DNA of 45,760 bases from positions 1 to 45,760 of the forward strand of contig DWVY01000059.1 in the NCBI GenBank assembly GCA_019119995.1, given 5' to 3'. This stretch comes from Candidatus Mediterraneibacter faecavium (GTDB taxonomy: Bacteria; Bacillota; Clostridia; Lachnospirales; Lachnospiraceae). Of this stretch, positions 17,161 through 25,986 are shown one piece after another (positions within the stretch are counted from its first letter, which is position 1; every line of letters starts with the position of its first letter). The position numbers were made by a program, and so were the translations under genes. A model generated the notes under the pieces. That model saw only the letters and a list, made by a program, of their open reading frames with translations. It had not been told where the DNA came from and searched no databases.

Positions 17161-17859
17161 TTATTTTTTCTTCTTTTCCTGCATGATGTCAAATGAGATC
17201 TGCTCCTGTGGTCTGCCGTGCAGGAGCGGTTCCGTGACATGCGCCCTGAAAAACTGGATCAGCGGGCCGTTAAAAAAGGCGTTGATGATCGTGCCGATCC
17301 CGACGATCATCCATACACTATCCCCGGAGACCAGGCAGAATATGACACCTGTCAGCACACATACGACATCCGTGGCAATCCGTGCAAAATGAAACGGGAT
17401 CTTACCTTTCGCCCATTTCTGAAGGATGAGCGCTACGCTGTCGTATGGAGCGATCCCCATCTCTGCCACCATATAAAAGGCGACGCCCAACCCTGCAAAG
17501 AGACAGCCGAGGATCAGCATGACGATCCTGAAAGGAAGCGTCGTCTGCACATGGAGCACATCCTGCACAAGCCAGCAGATAAGATCCGCTCCGTACCCGA
17601 CACATACCATATTTACGATCGTCCCCGCGCCGATGCATCTGCGGACGGTAAAGAAAACGACGATCAGGATCGCGATGTTCATAATGAGCTGCCATGTGCC
17701 GAAGCTCATTCCGATATAACCGCTGATCCCGAGATTCATGCATGTGAACGCGTCCACTCCGAAGCCGCTGAGGCGGTAACAGCCTACACATATACTGATA
17801 AAAAGAATCCCCGCCAGCATCATAGCGCACCGTTTGACAAAATATCCTCTGGAATCCAT
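17161..17859 (-). CDS. YczE/YyaS/YitT-family membrane protein
   Basis: This 232-residue integral membrane protein has about five or six hydrophobic segments (first at about 9-30, CAMMLAGILFISICVGCY). The segment GMSFGTWQLIMNIAIL and the block MGIAPYDSVALIL are typical of the YczE group, whose transport substrate is unknown. The C-terminus is basic and ends in a run of five lysines. It starts 21 nt after the alpha-galactosidase stop with a GGAAGGA site, so it may be co-transcribed with that gene, though no functional link is known. Confidence 0.82.
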   Translation of the reverse strand: MDSRGYFVKRCAMMLAGILFISICVGCYRLSGFGVDAFTCMNLGISGYIGMSFGTWQLIMNIAILIVVFFTVRRCIGAGTIVNMVCVGYGADLICWLVQDVLHVQTTLPFRIVMLILGCLFAGLGVAFYMVAEMGIAPYDSVALILQKWAKGKIPFHFARIATDVVCVLTGVIFCLVSGDSVWMIVGIGTIINAFFNGPLIQFFRAHVTEPLLHGRPQEQISFDIMQEKKKK

Positions 17860-17880
17860 TTTCCTATCCTTCCCGCTGCC

Positions 17881-20100
17881 TTAAACAGCCTCGATCACAT
17901 ACAGTTCTGAATCGAAATCACAGCTCATCTTCTCTCCGGGAGCAGTCTCTCCCGCTGATGCATCCGTGGTGACCAGGCCGCAGTGCATCAGCTCATCGCC
18001 GTAATGTGTTTCATTTCCATTTACAAGATACTTTGTACCTTCATCCAGTCCTTTTAAGTACATCCGCTCAAAGGGCTGGTTCGTTCCGTTTAGGATCTTG
18101 TATCTTCCCACAAGTGCCTCTCTTCTGTCGCTGCTTACGACCATCCAGCCTGCCACATTGTTCTCAAACGGGCTTTGCAGACGGTAGAAAGTCCCGTACT
18201 GGATGAGACGGCGGTATTTTTTCATAAAGCGCACCTGTTCTTTTACTTCTTCCAGTTCTTCGCCGGTCAGCCGGTTCAGGTCAAGTTCGTACCCGAATGT
18301 GCCGAAATAAGCCACGTTGGCTCTTGTATAGAGCGGAGTATTCCTGTTCAGCTGATGGTTCGGCGTCACGGATACGTGGCTTCCCATGCTGCTTACCGGA
18401 TAACAGTAGGATGTGCCGTACTGGATCTTCAGCCGCTCGACGGCGTCCGTATCGTCGCTCGTCCATCCCTGAGGAGCGTAGTAGAGAAGCCCCGGATCAA
18501 AGCGTCCGCCGCCGCTTGCACAGGATTCAAACAATACATGCGGGAACCGGCTTGTGAGCCGCTCGTATAAGTCATAGACGCCAAGGATATACCGATGATA
18601 CACCTCGCCCTGGCGGTCCGCCGGAAGTGCGGATGAATAACATTCCGTGATGCTCCGGTTCATATCCCATTTGACATACGAGATCTTTGCATCTGACAGG
18701 ATCTTCTCCATCATCTTGTAGATCCTGTCTACGACCTCTTTTCTCGAAAAATCAAGCACATACTGGAAGCGGCCGTGGGAAGACCTGCGTCCTGGCGTCT
18801 GTATGATCCAGTCCGGGTGTTCCCGGTACAGATCCGAGTCCATGTTGACCATCTCCGGCTCGAACCAGAGACCGAACATCATCCCCATCTCCTCGATCTT
18901 CTCAGAAAGCCCGGCTATTCCGTCCGGCAGTTTTTCCCTGTTGACAAACCAGTCTCCGAGCCCTGCATGTTCCCCGTTCCTCTGTCCGAACCAGCCGTCG
19001 TCCAGGACAAAGAGTTCCACGCCGCATTCCTTAGCCCTGCGCGCGATGGAAAGGATTTTTTCTTCATTGAAGTCGAAATAAGTCGCCTCCCAGTTATTGA
19101 TAAGGATCGGACGCTCCCTGTCTCTCCAGTATCCTCTGGCGAGGCGCTTCTGATACAGACGGTGGAATGTCTGGCTTAAGCAGTTCAGCCCCTGATCCGT
19201 ATATACCATAACGGCCTCCGGAGTCTGGAATGATGTGCCGGCTGACAATTTCCAGTCAAAACCGGCCGGATGGATCCCCATGAGAAATCTTGTCGTATCA
19301 TAGGCGTCTACTTCCGCCTGTGCGAGAAAGTTTCCGCTGTAGATCAGGCTGAAACCGATGGCCTCTCCCTGAAATTCATCGGCAGACGGGCGTTTGAGGA
19401 TCACAAACGGATTATGGTTGTGGGAAGAATGCCCCCGCATGCTCCCGACCGACTGGATTCCCTGTTCCAGATGCCGGGTCTTCGGATAGCGTTCCCTTGC
19501 CCATGCCCCGGAAAACTGGATCCAGTCATAATCGCTGTCCGGAAGATCCATACACAGACTCATGGCAGTGTTCAGATGAACATCTTCTTTGCCGTTGTTG
19601 ATAAAGCGTGCGCTCCGCGCGATGATACCGCCTTTTTCAAATATTGTATAGAATAGTTCCAGACGGATCCGGGTGAGCGGATCTTCCAGACCGATAATGA
19701 GTGTCTGTGCTTCGCTCTCATCTTCTGTATATGTAGCGGGCAGCCCCGGAAGCTTTGGTTTCCCGTTTTCGATCCGGTAGTCATGGAAAAGCAATTCCGA
19801 GATCCGGCTGCCGTTGTCCTGGAGTATTTCCACAGCAGGCATCCGGAAATCTGTCGTCCCGAATACAGCATATTCCTGCCTGATATGTTCCATGGAAAAA
19901 CATTTATCAGTATCAAATACACAGGAAGACATGGGGCGCGGTTTTGATTCGAGCAGATAGGAATAGTCTTCGCGTTCGTGGACTCTTCTGCCAAAATATA
20001 ACTGGCCCAGCTGTCCGTTCGGAAGTACGGTCATGATATAGCTGACCTCATGATTATAAAGGTGGAATGTATCCTGTTTTGGATTTACTGAAATATTCAT
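17881..20100 (-). CDS. alpha-galactosidase, glycoside hydrolase family 36
   Basis: It is predicted to release terminal alpha-galactose from oligosaccharides such as raffinose or melibiose. The 739-residue length is normal for GH36. The catalytic barrel carries the nucleophile in YVKWDMNRSITE and the acid/base in GWTSDDTDAVERLKIQYG; the N-terminal beta-sandwich and the C-terminal domain are also present. LFVLDDGWFGQRN is a further typical block. There is no signal peptide, so it is cytoplasmic. The ATG at 20100 has AGGAGGG and starts at the normal N-terminus; an open frame reaching 20454 overlaps the regulator gene and is not used. An AraC regulator is directly upstream. Confidence 0.95.
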   Translation of the reverse strand: MNISVNPKQDTFHLYNHEVSYIMTVLPNGQLGQLYFGRRVHEREDYSYLLESKPRPMSSCVFDTDKCFSMEHIRQEYAVFGTTDFRMPAVEILQDNGSRISELLFHDYRIENGKPKLPGLPATYTEDESEAQTLIIGLEDPLTRIRLELFYTIFEKGGIIARSARFINNGKEDVHLNTAMSLCMDLPDSDYDWIQFSGAWARERYPKTRHLEQGIQSVGSMRGHSSHNHNPFVILKRPSADEFQGEAIGFSLIYSGNFLAQAEVDAYDTTRFLMGIHPAGFDWKLSAGTSFQTPEAVMVYTDQGLNCLSQTFHRLYQKRLARGYWRDRERPILINNWEATYFDFNEEKILSIARRAKECGVELFVLDDGWFGQRNGEHAGLGDWFVNREKLPDGIAGLSEKIEEMGMMFGLWFEPEMVNMDSDLYREHPDWIIQTPGRRSSHGRFQYVLDFSRKEVVDRIYKMMEKILSDAKISYVKWDMNRSITECYSSALPADRQGEVYHRYILGVYDLYERLTSRFPHVLFESCASGGGRFDPGLLYYAPQGWTSDDTDAVERLKIQYGTSYCYPVSSMGSHVSVTPNHQLNRNTPLYTRANVAYFGTFGYELDLNRLTGEELEEVKEQVRFMKKYRRLIQYGTFYRLQSPFENNVAGWMVVSSDRREALVGRYKILNGTNQPFERMYLKGLDEGTKYLVNGNETHYGDELMHCGLVTTDASAGETAPGEKMSCDFDSELYVIEAV

Positions 20101-20111
20101 GTGATATCCCT

Positions 20112-20161
20112 CCTGTTTATTACTGAATCTTATTATATGGATATTTCCGGCAATAAACAGG
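20112..20161 (-). promoter_or_regulatory. aga promoter region with a perfect 10-bp inverted repeat
   Basis: CCTGTTTATT (20112-20121) and AATAAACAGG (20152-20161) are perfect inverted copies 30 nt apart. Between them, on the minus strand, lies TATAAT (20132-20137). No good -35 box is found 17 nt upstream, suggesting activator dependence. The downstream arm overlaps the alpha-galactosidase ribosome site. It is a candidate target of the adjacent AraC-type regulator. Confidence 0.5.
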
Positions 20162-20185
20162 GGGAAATGTAAGAAAAACCAGTCA

Positions 20186-21010
20186 TTATGTACGTTCTCG
20201 CCGATAGGCGGAAGGTGTTTTCCCTGTCTTCTTCTTGAACAGTTTTGAGAACACGAGCGGGTCAGAATACCCGCAGGACTGGGCGACGCCTTCCACAGCC
20301 AGGTCCGTGATCTCAAGGAGCTGCTGCGCCCGGGTGATACGGTAATTGACGAGATATTCCTGCGGGGACTGGTCAAGGGTCCTGGTAAAAAGAGTGTGGA
20401 GATATCCGCGGGTGACTCCGACATAATCTGCGATATCAGACACCCGGATCCCATAGTGGTAATTATTCTGGATATACTCCAATGCTTTTCTTACATACAG
20501 ATTTTCTGTCTCATGGCGTGAGATATTCTCTCCTTTTATATTTCCGGAGAGCAGCCCGAAAAATGTATACAGAAATCCTTCCCGGTAAAAATCATTTTCT
20601 ATGGTGTATGTATTCTTCTTTAATATTTCGACCAAAAGCTGCCTAAGTCCCGAAGTATCTTCACACTGGAAGATCTTGTGATTGCTTCCAAGCCCTATAT
20701 CCGCCAGATATTCCTGCGAACGGCTGCCGTTGAAGCCGACCCACAGGTAGGTCCACGGATCATCCTTATCCGCCTGGTAGAAGGTCTGCACTTCCGGCTC
20801 GATCAGGAAACCCTGACCGGCTGTCAGCTCGTACTGCGTATCGCCGATCTGATAGCGTCCCTTCCCTTCGAGGATCAGATGGATCAGATAGTTGGGGCGG
20901 ACAGCCGGACCGAAGCTGTGCAGCGGCTCACATTTTGCATAGCCGCAGTAACATAGATAAAATTCGGAAAATTTTCGGTTTTTAAGTGTCAGTACGTATG
21001 CGTCTTCCAT
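20186..21010 (-). CDS. AraC-family transcriptional regulator
   Basis: A 274-residue regulator with an N-terminal cupin-type sugar-sensing domain (HLILEGKGRYQIGDTQYELTAG-like region near 45-75) and a C-terminal AraC/XylS double helix-turn-helix (about 180-274; IADYVGVTRGYLHTLF and VEGVAQSCGYSDPLVFSKLF). The architecture matches MsmR/RafR-type activators of alpha-galactoside use. The adjacent downstream gene is a GH36 alpha-galactosidase, its likely target. The ATG at 21010 with GGAGAG is preferred to a GTG at 21040. It lies 37 nt after recG. Confidence 0.9.
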   Translation of the reverse strand: MEDAYVLTLKNRKFSEFYLCYCGYAKCEPLHSFGPAVRPNYLIHLILEGKGRYQIGDTQYELTAGQGFLIEPEVQTFYQADKDDPWTYLWVGFNGSRSQEYLADIGLGSNHKIFQCEDTSGLRQLLVEILKKNTYTIENDFYREGFLYTFFGLLSGNIKGENISRHETENLYVRKALEYIQNNYHYGIRVSDIADYVGVTRGYLHTLFTRTLDQSPQEYLVNYRITRAQQLLEITDLAVEGVAQSCGYSDPLVFSKLFKKKTGKTPSAYRRERT

Positions 21011-21047
21011 CGTTCTACTCTCCGCAGGGTGAATCTCCACAAGGTGT

Positions 21048-23108
21048 TTACAATGTTGTCTCCAGCATGATCTCGCTGATCTTCCGGTCGATATAACGCC
21101 GGAGACCGGTATTTTCCGGAGCTTTCAGTTCCGGATCTTCTGCCAGGATCTTCCCGGCATCCTCACTTGCATTCTGCAGGATCTTTGCATCCTGAAATAC
21201 ATCGGCGACTTTAAAATCCAGGATCCCGCTCTGCCGGATCCCGAAGAGATCGCCGGGACCTCTGAGCCGCAGGTCCTCGCCGGCGATAAAGAAGCCGTCA
21301 TTGGAGTGGTTCAGGATATCAAGCCGTTCTTTTGTCTCATCCGATCTTGAGGCGGTCATAAAGATGCAGTAGGACTGGTATTTTCCCCTGCCCACGCGGC
21401 CTCTGAGCTGATGAAGCTGTGCAAGTCCGAAGCGCTCCGCATTTTCGATCATGATGACCGTGGCGTTGGGCACGTCGATGCCGACCTCGATCACGGTCGT
21501 CGATACAAGGATCTGTATCTCATTTCGTCCGAATGCCTCCATGATCCCGTCCTTTTCCTGCTGCTTCATCTTGCCGTGGAGACAGGCAACACAGATATCA
21601 TTTCCCATCTCGTCAGCAAGCATGCGGGAATAGTCCTGGACATTTTCTGCCTCCAGGCTTTCGCTTTCTTCCACCATAGGGCATATGACATAACACTGTC
21701 TGCCTTCCGCTACCTGTTTTTTCATAAAGCGGTATGCGGTCTCCCGGTAGCCGGTATCTACGACACAGTTTTTGATGGGGAGCCGGTTTCTGGGCATCTC
21801 ATCGATCACGGAAATGTCAAGGTCTCCATACAGTATGATAGCAAGCGTCCGCGGGATGGGAGTCGCACTCATCACAAGGATATGAGGCATGCAGCCTTTA
21901 CCGGCAAGGGCTTCCCGCTGCTTTACGCCGAAACGGTGCTGCTCGTCTGTTATGACAAGAGCCAGATCATGGTAGGTTACTTTCTCCTGGATCAGGGCAT
22001 GGGTACCTATGATGATCGAAACCTCACCGGATGAAATCCGCTCATATGCTTCCCGCTTCTGCTTTGCTGTCATTGATCCTGTGAGAAGTTCTGCTCTTAA
22101 AGGAATATGATAATGTTCCAACATTCCTGATATATTTTCATAATGCTGTCTTGCCAGTACTTCGGTAGGCGCCATCAATGCTCCCTGATATCCGTTTAAT
22201 CCGGCAAGAAGCAGCCCGAGGAAAGCTACGATCGTCTTTCCGGATCCTACATCTCCCTGAACGAGACGGGACATGACGCTGCTTCCCTGCATATCATTTT
22301 GTATCTCTTTCCAGACTTTTTTCTGGGCGTCGGTCAGATCGTAAGGAAGCTCTCTCAAAAACCGTTCAATTTCCTGCCGGTCTTCCAGGACAAAACGGTT
22401 TTCCGCCCTGTTTTCGCTCTCTTTCATCCGGCGCAGGGACAAGATAAAAATAAGGAATTCTTCATAGACAAAACGCTCTCTTGCCTGAATGAACTCCTCC
22501 TTATTTTCCGGAAAATGCATCTTCCGGACAGCATCAGGGTAAGGAAGAAATCCATGTGCCGCCGACAGTTTTGGCGGAAGGATATCCTGGGATGCGTCAG
22601 CAGTTTCCAGGGCCTGGCGGATGGCTTTGACCACCGCGTTGTTCGTCAGACCGGCAGTCAGCGGATAGACCGGCTGCATGGAATGACGCTTTTCCTCATA
22701 TTTGGACGCCGGATAAAAAATTTCCGGATGTTCCATAACAAGACCTTCCCGCCGCTTTACCACGCGGCCCCTGAGGATGAGCATGCCGCCTTTCCCCAGC
22801 GTATTCCTCAGAAATGGCATGCGGAACCACAGCACTTTGATCGTGCCGGTCAGATCTTTTAAATTCAATGTTGTAATCTGCAGCGAGCGGTTTCCGGACA
22901 CGGAAATACGTCCGAACACACTGCCTGCGACTGTATTGATCTTTCCCTCTTCCACCTCGCTGACCGGGACTGGATCCTCATAGATCTCAAATCCCCGTGG
23001 ATAATAACGGATCAGGTCTTCGATCTTGTATACTCCGAGCCGGTGGAATAAGTTTTCAGTTTTTTCTCCGATCCCTTTCAGGGATCCGATGCCGGATCTG
23101 CTTTTCAT
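21048..23108 (-). CDS. recG: ATP-dependent DNA helicase RecG
   Basis: RecG remodels stalled replication forks and branched recombination intermediates. The 686-residue protein has the N-terminal wedge/OB domain (about 1-240), then helicase motifs: VQGDVGSGKTIVAFLGLL (Walker A), a DEQH box in ITDEQHRFGVKQ, VMSATPIPRTLAI, and QLRGRVGRG near 580. The C-terminal RecG motif region follows. In B. subtilis recG lies a few genes downstream of the rpmB/yloU/yloV block, and that order is kept here. Confidence 0.97.
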   Translation of the reverse strand: MKSRSGIGSLKGIGEKTENLFHRLGVYKIEDLIRYYPRGFEIYEDPVPVSEVEEGKINTVAGSVFGRISVSGNRSLQITTLNLKDLTGTIKVLWFRMPFLRNTLGKGGMLILRGRVVKRREGLVMEHPEIFYPASKYEEKRHSMQPVYPLTAGLTNNAVVKAIRQALETADASQDILPPKLSAAHGFLPYPDAVRKMHFPENKEEFIQARERFVYEEFLIFILSLRRMKESENRAENRFVLEDRQEIERFLRELPYDLTDAQKKVWKEIQNDMQGSSVMSRLVQGDVGSGKTIVAFLGLLLAGLNGYQGALMAPTEVLARQHYENISGMLEHYHIPLRAELLTGSMTAKQKREAYERISSGEVSIIIGTHALIQEKVTYHDLALVITDEQHRFGVKQREALAGKGCMPHILVMSATPIPRTLAIILYGDLDISVIDEMPRNRLPIKNCVVDTGYRETAYRFMKKQVAEGRQCYVICPMVEESESLEAENVQDYSRMLADEMGNDICVACLHGKMKQQEKDGIMEAFGRNEIQILVSTTVIEVGIDVPNATVIMIENAERFGLAQLHQLRGRVGRGKYQSYCIFMTASRSDETKERLDILNHSNDGFFIAGEDLRLRGPGDLFGIRQSGILDFKVADVFQDAKILQNASEDAGKILAEDPELKAPENTGLRRYIDRKISEIMLETTL

Positions 23109-23145
23109 GATTTCACTCCATATTCAGGACTTGACTCGATAAACA

Positions 23146-23173
23146 GGGCGCTCTCCCTGTCGGAAGAACGCCC
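23146..23173 (-). terminator. possible terminator after the fatty acid kinase gene
   Basis: GGGCG (23146-23150) and CGCCC (23169-23173) pair, with three further pairs past a mismatch. The minus-strand product continues TGTTTAT, a weak T-tract. It lies in the 92-nt gap between fakA and recG. Confidence 0.4.
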
Positions 23174-23200
23174 CGGTTCTTACTATGATCTTAATTTGTC

Positions 23201-24874
23201 CTATTCTACCGAAAGCACATAGTAGTAAATCGGCTGTCCGCCCATGTGGACGTCAATATCGACGTCAGGATAGAGCTCCTCGATAGTCTGTGCAAATTTC
23301 TCAGCGTCTTCCGCCTGGATATCCTGGCCGTAGTAGAGACTGATCAGTTCAGAATCGTCATCTACAAGCTGAGAGAGCATATCTTTCACAGTGTCTTCAA
23401 CAGACTGGCCGACGGAGAGGATGCCCTGATCTCCGATCCCCATGATATCGCCTTCGTGGATCACCTTATCATCGATCTTTGTGTCACGTACCGCGTATGT
23501 TACCTGACCTGTCTTGACATTTTTGACAGCTTCCTCCATAGCCTCGATGTTCGCATCCACATCCGCTTCGGGCATAAAGCTGATCACCGCCGTGATGCCC
23601 TGAGGGACGGTCTTGGTCGGGATCACGATAATATCTTTATCTTTTGTCAGCGACCGTGCCTGATTGGCGGCAAGGATGATGTTTTTATTGTTTGGCAGGA
23701 TAAAGATATGGTCTGCATTTACTTCATCGATCGCCGTGAGCATATCATCCGTGCTCGGGTTCATCGTCTGTCCGCCCTCGATGATATAATCCACGCCCAG
23801 TTCACGGAAGATCTCGTTCATCCCGTCTCCGATGGAAACGGCGATAAATCCTACCGGTTTTCTAGGCTCTTTCTTCTTTTTCGCCTCTGCAGCCTGAGCC
23901 TGCTGCGCAGCGACTTTCTCTGCATCGCGGATCAACTTCTCCTGATGCTCCTCGCGCATATTGTCGATCTTCATGCGTGAGAGCTGCCCGTATGTCAGGG
24001 CCTTCTGGATCGCAAGTCCGGGATCATTGGTATGGACATGGACTTTGACGATGTCATCGTCCGCTACGCACACAATGGAATCACCGATGGACTCCAGATA
24101 AGCCTTGAACTCTGTTTCATTTTTATCCGTAAACGGCTTGTCCGTCATGATGATAAATTCCGTACAATATCCGAATTTGATATCAGCTTCAGCCTGCTGT
24201 CCCGGTCTTACCATCTTTGTTCCAGAACTTGCCTCGATCGCCGTATAGTCGATCTCTTTTCCTAAAAATGCGTCATATGCGCCGCGGATGACTTCCAGGA
24301 GCCCCTGGCCGCCCGAATCCACGACACCAGCCTCTTTCAGCACCGGGAGAAGCTCAGGAGTTTTCTCCAACACCTGCTCGGCATGACGGATCACTTCCGG
24401 AAGAAATACTTCCAGATCGTCTGTTGTCTCAGCCAGTTCCGCCGCCTTCTGCGAGATGCCCTTTGCGACAGTAAGGATGGTACCCTCTTTCGGCTTCATG
24501 ACAGCTTTGTAAGCTGTCGCTGTAGCGCGGTCGCATGCTTTTGCAAGAATATTTACATCGATCTCCTTATGTTCCCTTATCTCCTTTGTAAATCCACGGA
24601 GAAGCTGTGAAAGGATGACACCTGAATTTCCTCTGGCTCCTCTCAGTGAACCGGATGAGATCGCTTTCGCCATGGAGACCATATCAGGATCCTCCAGCGT
24701 CTGCACCTCTTTTGCCGCCGACATGATCGTCAGGGTCATATTTGTACCGGTATCCCCGTCAGGCACAGGGAACACGTTCAATTCATTGATGAATTCTTTC
24801 TTTGCTTCCAGATTCGCCGCTCCTGCAAGGAACATCTTCCGGAGCATCTCCGTATTTATCGTTTTAACAGCCAC
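23201..24874 (-). CDS. fakA: fatty acid kinase catalytic subunit, DAK2-domain protein (FakA/YloV)
   Basis: FakA phosphorylates fatty acids bound to FakB proteins, feeding exogenous fatty acids into phospholipid synthesis. The 557-residue protein has the N-terminal DhaL (DAK2) kinase domain with NVFPVPDGDTGTNMTLT and GSLRGARGNSGVILSQLLRG, both nucleotide-metal binding blocks, a middle DAK1-like domain and a C-terminal DegV-like region. It starts with GTG behind AAGGAGG. FakB partners are not in the window. It is downstream of a Gls24-family gene, as yloV follows yloU in B. subtilis. Confidence 0.93.
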   Translation of the reverse strand: MAVKTINTEMLRKMFLAGAANLEAKKEFINELNVFPVPDGDTGTNMTLTIMSAAKEVQTLEDPDMVSMAKAISSGSLRGARGNSGVILSQLLRGFTKEIREHKEIDVNILAKACDRATATAYKAVMKPKEGTILTVAKGISQKAAELAETTDDLEVFLPEVIRHAEQVLEKTPELLPVLKEAGVVDSGGQGLLEVIRGAYDAFLGKEIDYTAIEASSGTKMVRPGQQAEADIKFGYCTEFIIMTDKPFTDKNETEFKAYLESIGDSIVCVADDDIVKVHVHTNDPGLAIQKALTYGQLSRMKIDNMREEHQEKLIRDAEKVAAQQAQAAEAKKKKEPRKPVGFIAVSIGDGMNEIFRELGVDYIIEGGQTMNPSTDDMLTAIDEVNADHIFILPNNKNIILAANQARSLTKDKDIIVIPTKTVPQGITAVISFMPEADVDANIEAMEEAVKNVKTGQVTYAVRDTKIDDKVIHEGDIMGIGDQGILSVGQSVEDTVKDMLSQLVDDDSELISLYYGQDIQAEDAEKFAQTIEELYPDVDIDVHMGGQPIYYYVLSVE

Positions 24875-24887
24875 GACAATATCCTCC

Positions 24888-25247
24888 TTAATCTATCACT
24901 CTCACACCTTCTACGAAGATGTTGATCTTTTCTACCGTCATACCGGTGAATTCTTCAACCTTATATTTTACATTGCTCATAAGATTGTCAGAAACAGAAA
25001 GGATATTCACGCCATAGGCGACAATGACATGAAAATTCAGGGTGAGGGCGTTATCATCTGAGATCTCTACCTGGATCCCATGTGTCAGGCTGTCTTTCTT
25101 CAAAAGACGGACCAGACCGTCTTTCATATTTACCGCTGCCATACCGACGATCCCGAAACATTCCACTGCTACGGAACCTGCATATTTGGCGATCACTTCA
25201 GGGTTGACCGTGATGATTCCCAGATCAGTGCTCATACTTCCTTTCAT
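24888..25247 (-). CDS. Asp23/Gls24-family envelope stress protein (YloU-like)
   Basis: A 119-residue protein of the Asp23/Gls24 (DUF322) family, commonly tied to envelope homeostasis. Recognisable segments are the start LGIITVNPEVIAKYAGSVAV, VEISDDNALTLNFHVIVAYG and EFTGMTVEKINIFVEGV. No signal peptide or membrane segment is visible. The ATG at 25247 is preferred because TGGAGGT lies eight bases upstream. It is the first gene of a minus-strand transcript running into fakA, 13 nt away. The family's molecular role is not settled. Confidence 0.9.
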   Translation of the reverse strand: MKGSMSTDLGIITVNPEVIAKYAGSVAVECFGIVGMAAVNMKDGLVRLLKKDSLTHGIQVEISDDNALTLNFHVIVAYGVNILSVSDNLMSNVKYKVEEFTGMTVEKINIFVEGVRVID

Positions 25248-25297
25248 CAATGTATACCTCCAGTTTTCTAATGGTTTTTGCCATAAATAACATGATT

Positions 25298-25326
25298 ATT
25301 ATACTATCACTTCATTGATTTTACAA
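25298..25326 (-). promoter_or_regulatory. promoter of the gls24-family gene and fakA
   Basis: On the minus strand TTGTAA (25321-25326) and TATAAT (25298-25303) are separated by 17 nt. It diverges from the rpmB promoter 40 nt away. Confidence 0.72.
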
Positions 25327-25365
25327 TAATGATTCTTTTTTTTGACATGATTTTTTAAAAAATGC

Positions 25366-25394
25366 TTGCATTGATAAAACGTTTCTGCTAGAAT
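25366..25394 (+). promoter_or_regulatory. promoter of rpmB
   Basis: TTGCAT (25366-25371) and TAGAAT (25389-25394) have a 17-nt spacer. Transcription starts about 45 nt before the ATG at 25446. Confidence 0.72.
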
Positions 25395-25445
25395 ATCAGT
25401 GTTATGAGTCTAAATGACCAGTTCAGATTGTTAGGAGGTGCAGTC

Positions 25446-25631
25446 ATGGCTAAATGTGCTATTTGTGAAAAGGGTGCTCATTTTGGAAACAATGTAAGCC
25501 ACTCTCATAGAAGAACACCGAAAATGTGGAAATCAAATGTAAAATCTGTCAGAGTTAAGACAGAAGGCGGATCCAAAAAAATGTATGTTTGTACATCCTG
25601 TCTGAAGTCCGGACGTGTAGAGCGTGCGTAA
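25446..25631 (+). CDS. rpmB: 50S ribosomal protein L28
   Basis: L28 is a small protein of the large ribosomal subunit. The 61-residue sequence MAKCAICEKG then NNVSHSHRRT, and the C-terminal CTSCLKSGRV are typical. Two CxxC pairs make this the zinc-binding (C+) form. An AGGAGGT site lies before the ATG at 25446; the open frame 42 nt further upstream is leader. It is monocistronic, with its own terminator, and divergent from the gls24-family gene as in B. subtilis. Confidence 0.97.
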   Translation: MAKCAICEKGAHFGNNVSHSHRRTPKMWKSNVKSVRVKTEGGSKKMYVCTSCLKSGRVERA

Positions 25632-25661
25632 TCAGACAAAGATCTATTTGAAAGACACGGA

Positions 25662-25705
25662 ATAACCCCGGAACTGTTCGATCAGATCCGGGGTTATATT
25701 TTGTT
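25662..25705 (+). terminator. terminator of rpmB
   Basis: ATAACCCCGGA (25662-25672) pairs perfectly with TCCGGGGTTAT (25687-25697), 11 bp with a 14-nt loop, followed by a T-rich tract ATTTTGTTT. Confidence 0.88.
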
Positions 25706-25985
25706 TAATGGGAAACTTCGTTTCCTATTAAACAAAACGCTCTGCGGGATGCGCACTCGCGCGAAGCGGATATTTGTCGCTAAAGCGACCGCGCTCGGCG
25801 CGAGAGTTCCGCAAGCGGAACTCTTTGTTCTGTGATACGCCCGGAGAGCGGACGTATGGATGGGCAGGCTTGCCTGAACAGACATGCGGACATTCGACGG
25901 GCAACGGTCAGCGAGGAACGTAGTTTCGAGCTGACCGGTACAGCGAACAGCGTGAGCTGTACGGTATCGCGTGTACGGTATCGCA
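25699..25985. repeat. cluster of snap-back hairpins, possible extragenic palindromic repeat
   Basis: This gene-free stretch of about 290 nt is built of small inverted repeats. Arms 25699-25716 and 25720-25737 form an 18-bp stem with a TTC loop and one G-U. Further stems are 25776-25781/25784-25789, 25803-25812/25815-25824 (10 bp), 25865-25869/25872-25876, 25905-25912/25930-25937 and 25938-25944/25956-25962. The last two have symmetrical GA/GA steps inside the stem. GTACGGTATCGC is repeated in tandem near 25960-25985. A 140-codon frame crosses it on the minus strand but looks like a by-product. No coding function is seen. Confidence 0.7.
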
Positions 25986-25986
25986 C

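Noticed and set aside
20101..20454. Longer alpha-galactosidase start
   Set aside because: The extra 118 residues overlap the regulator gene, look like a shadow frame and lack a ribosome site.
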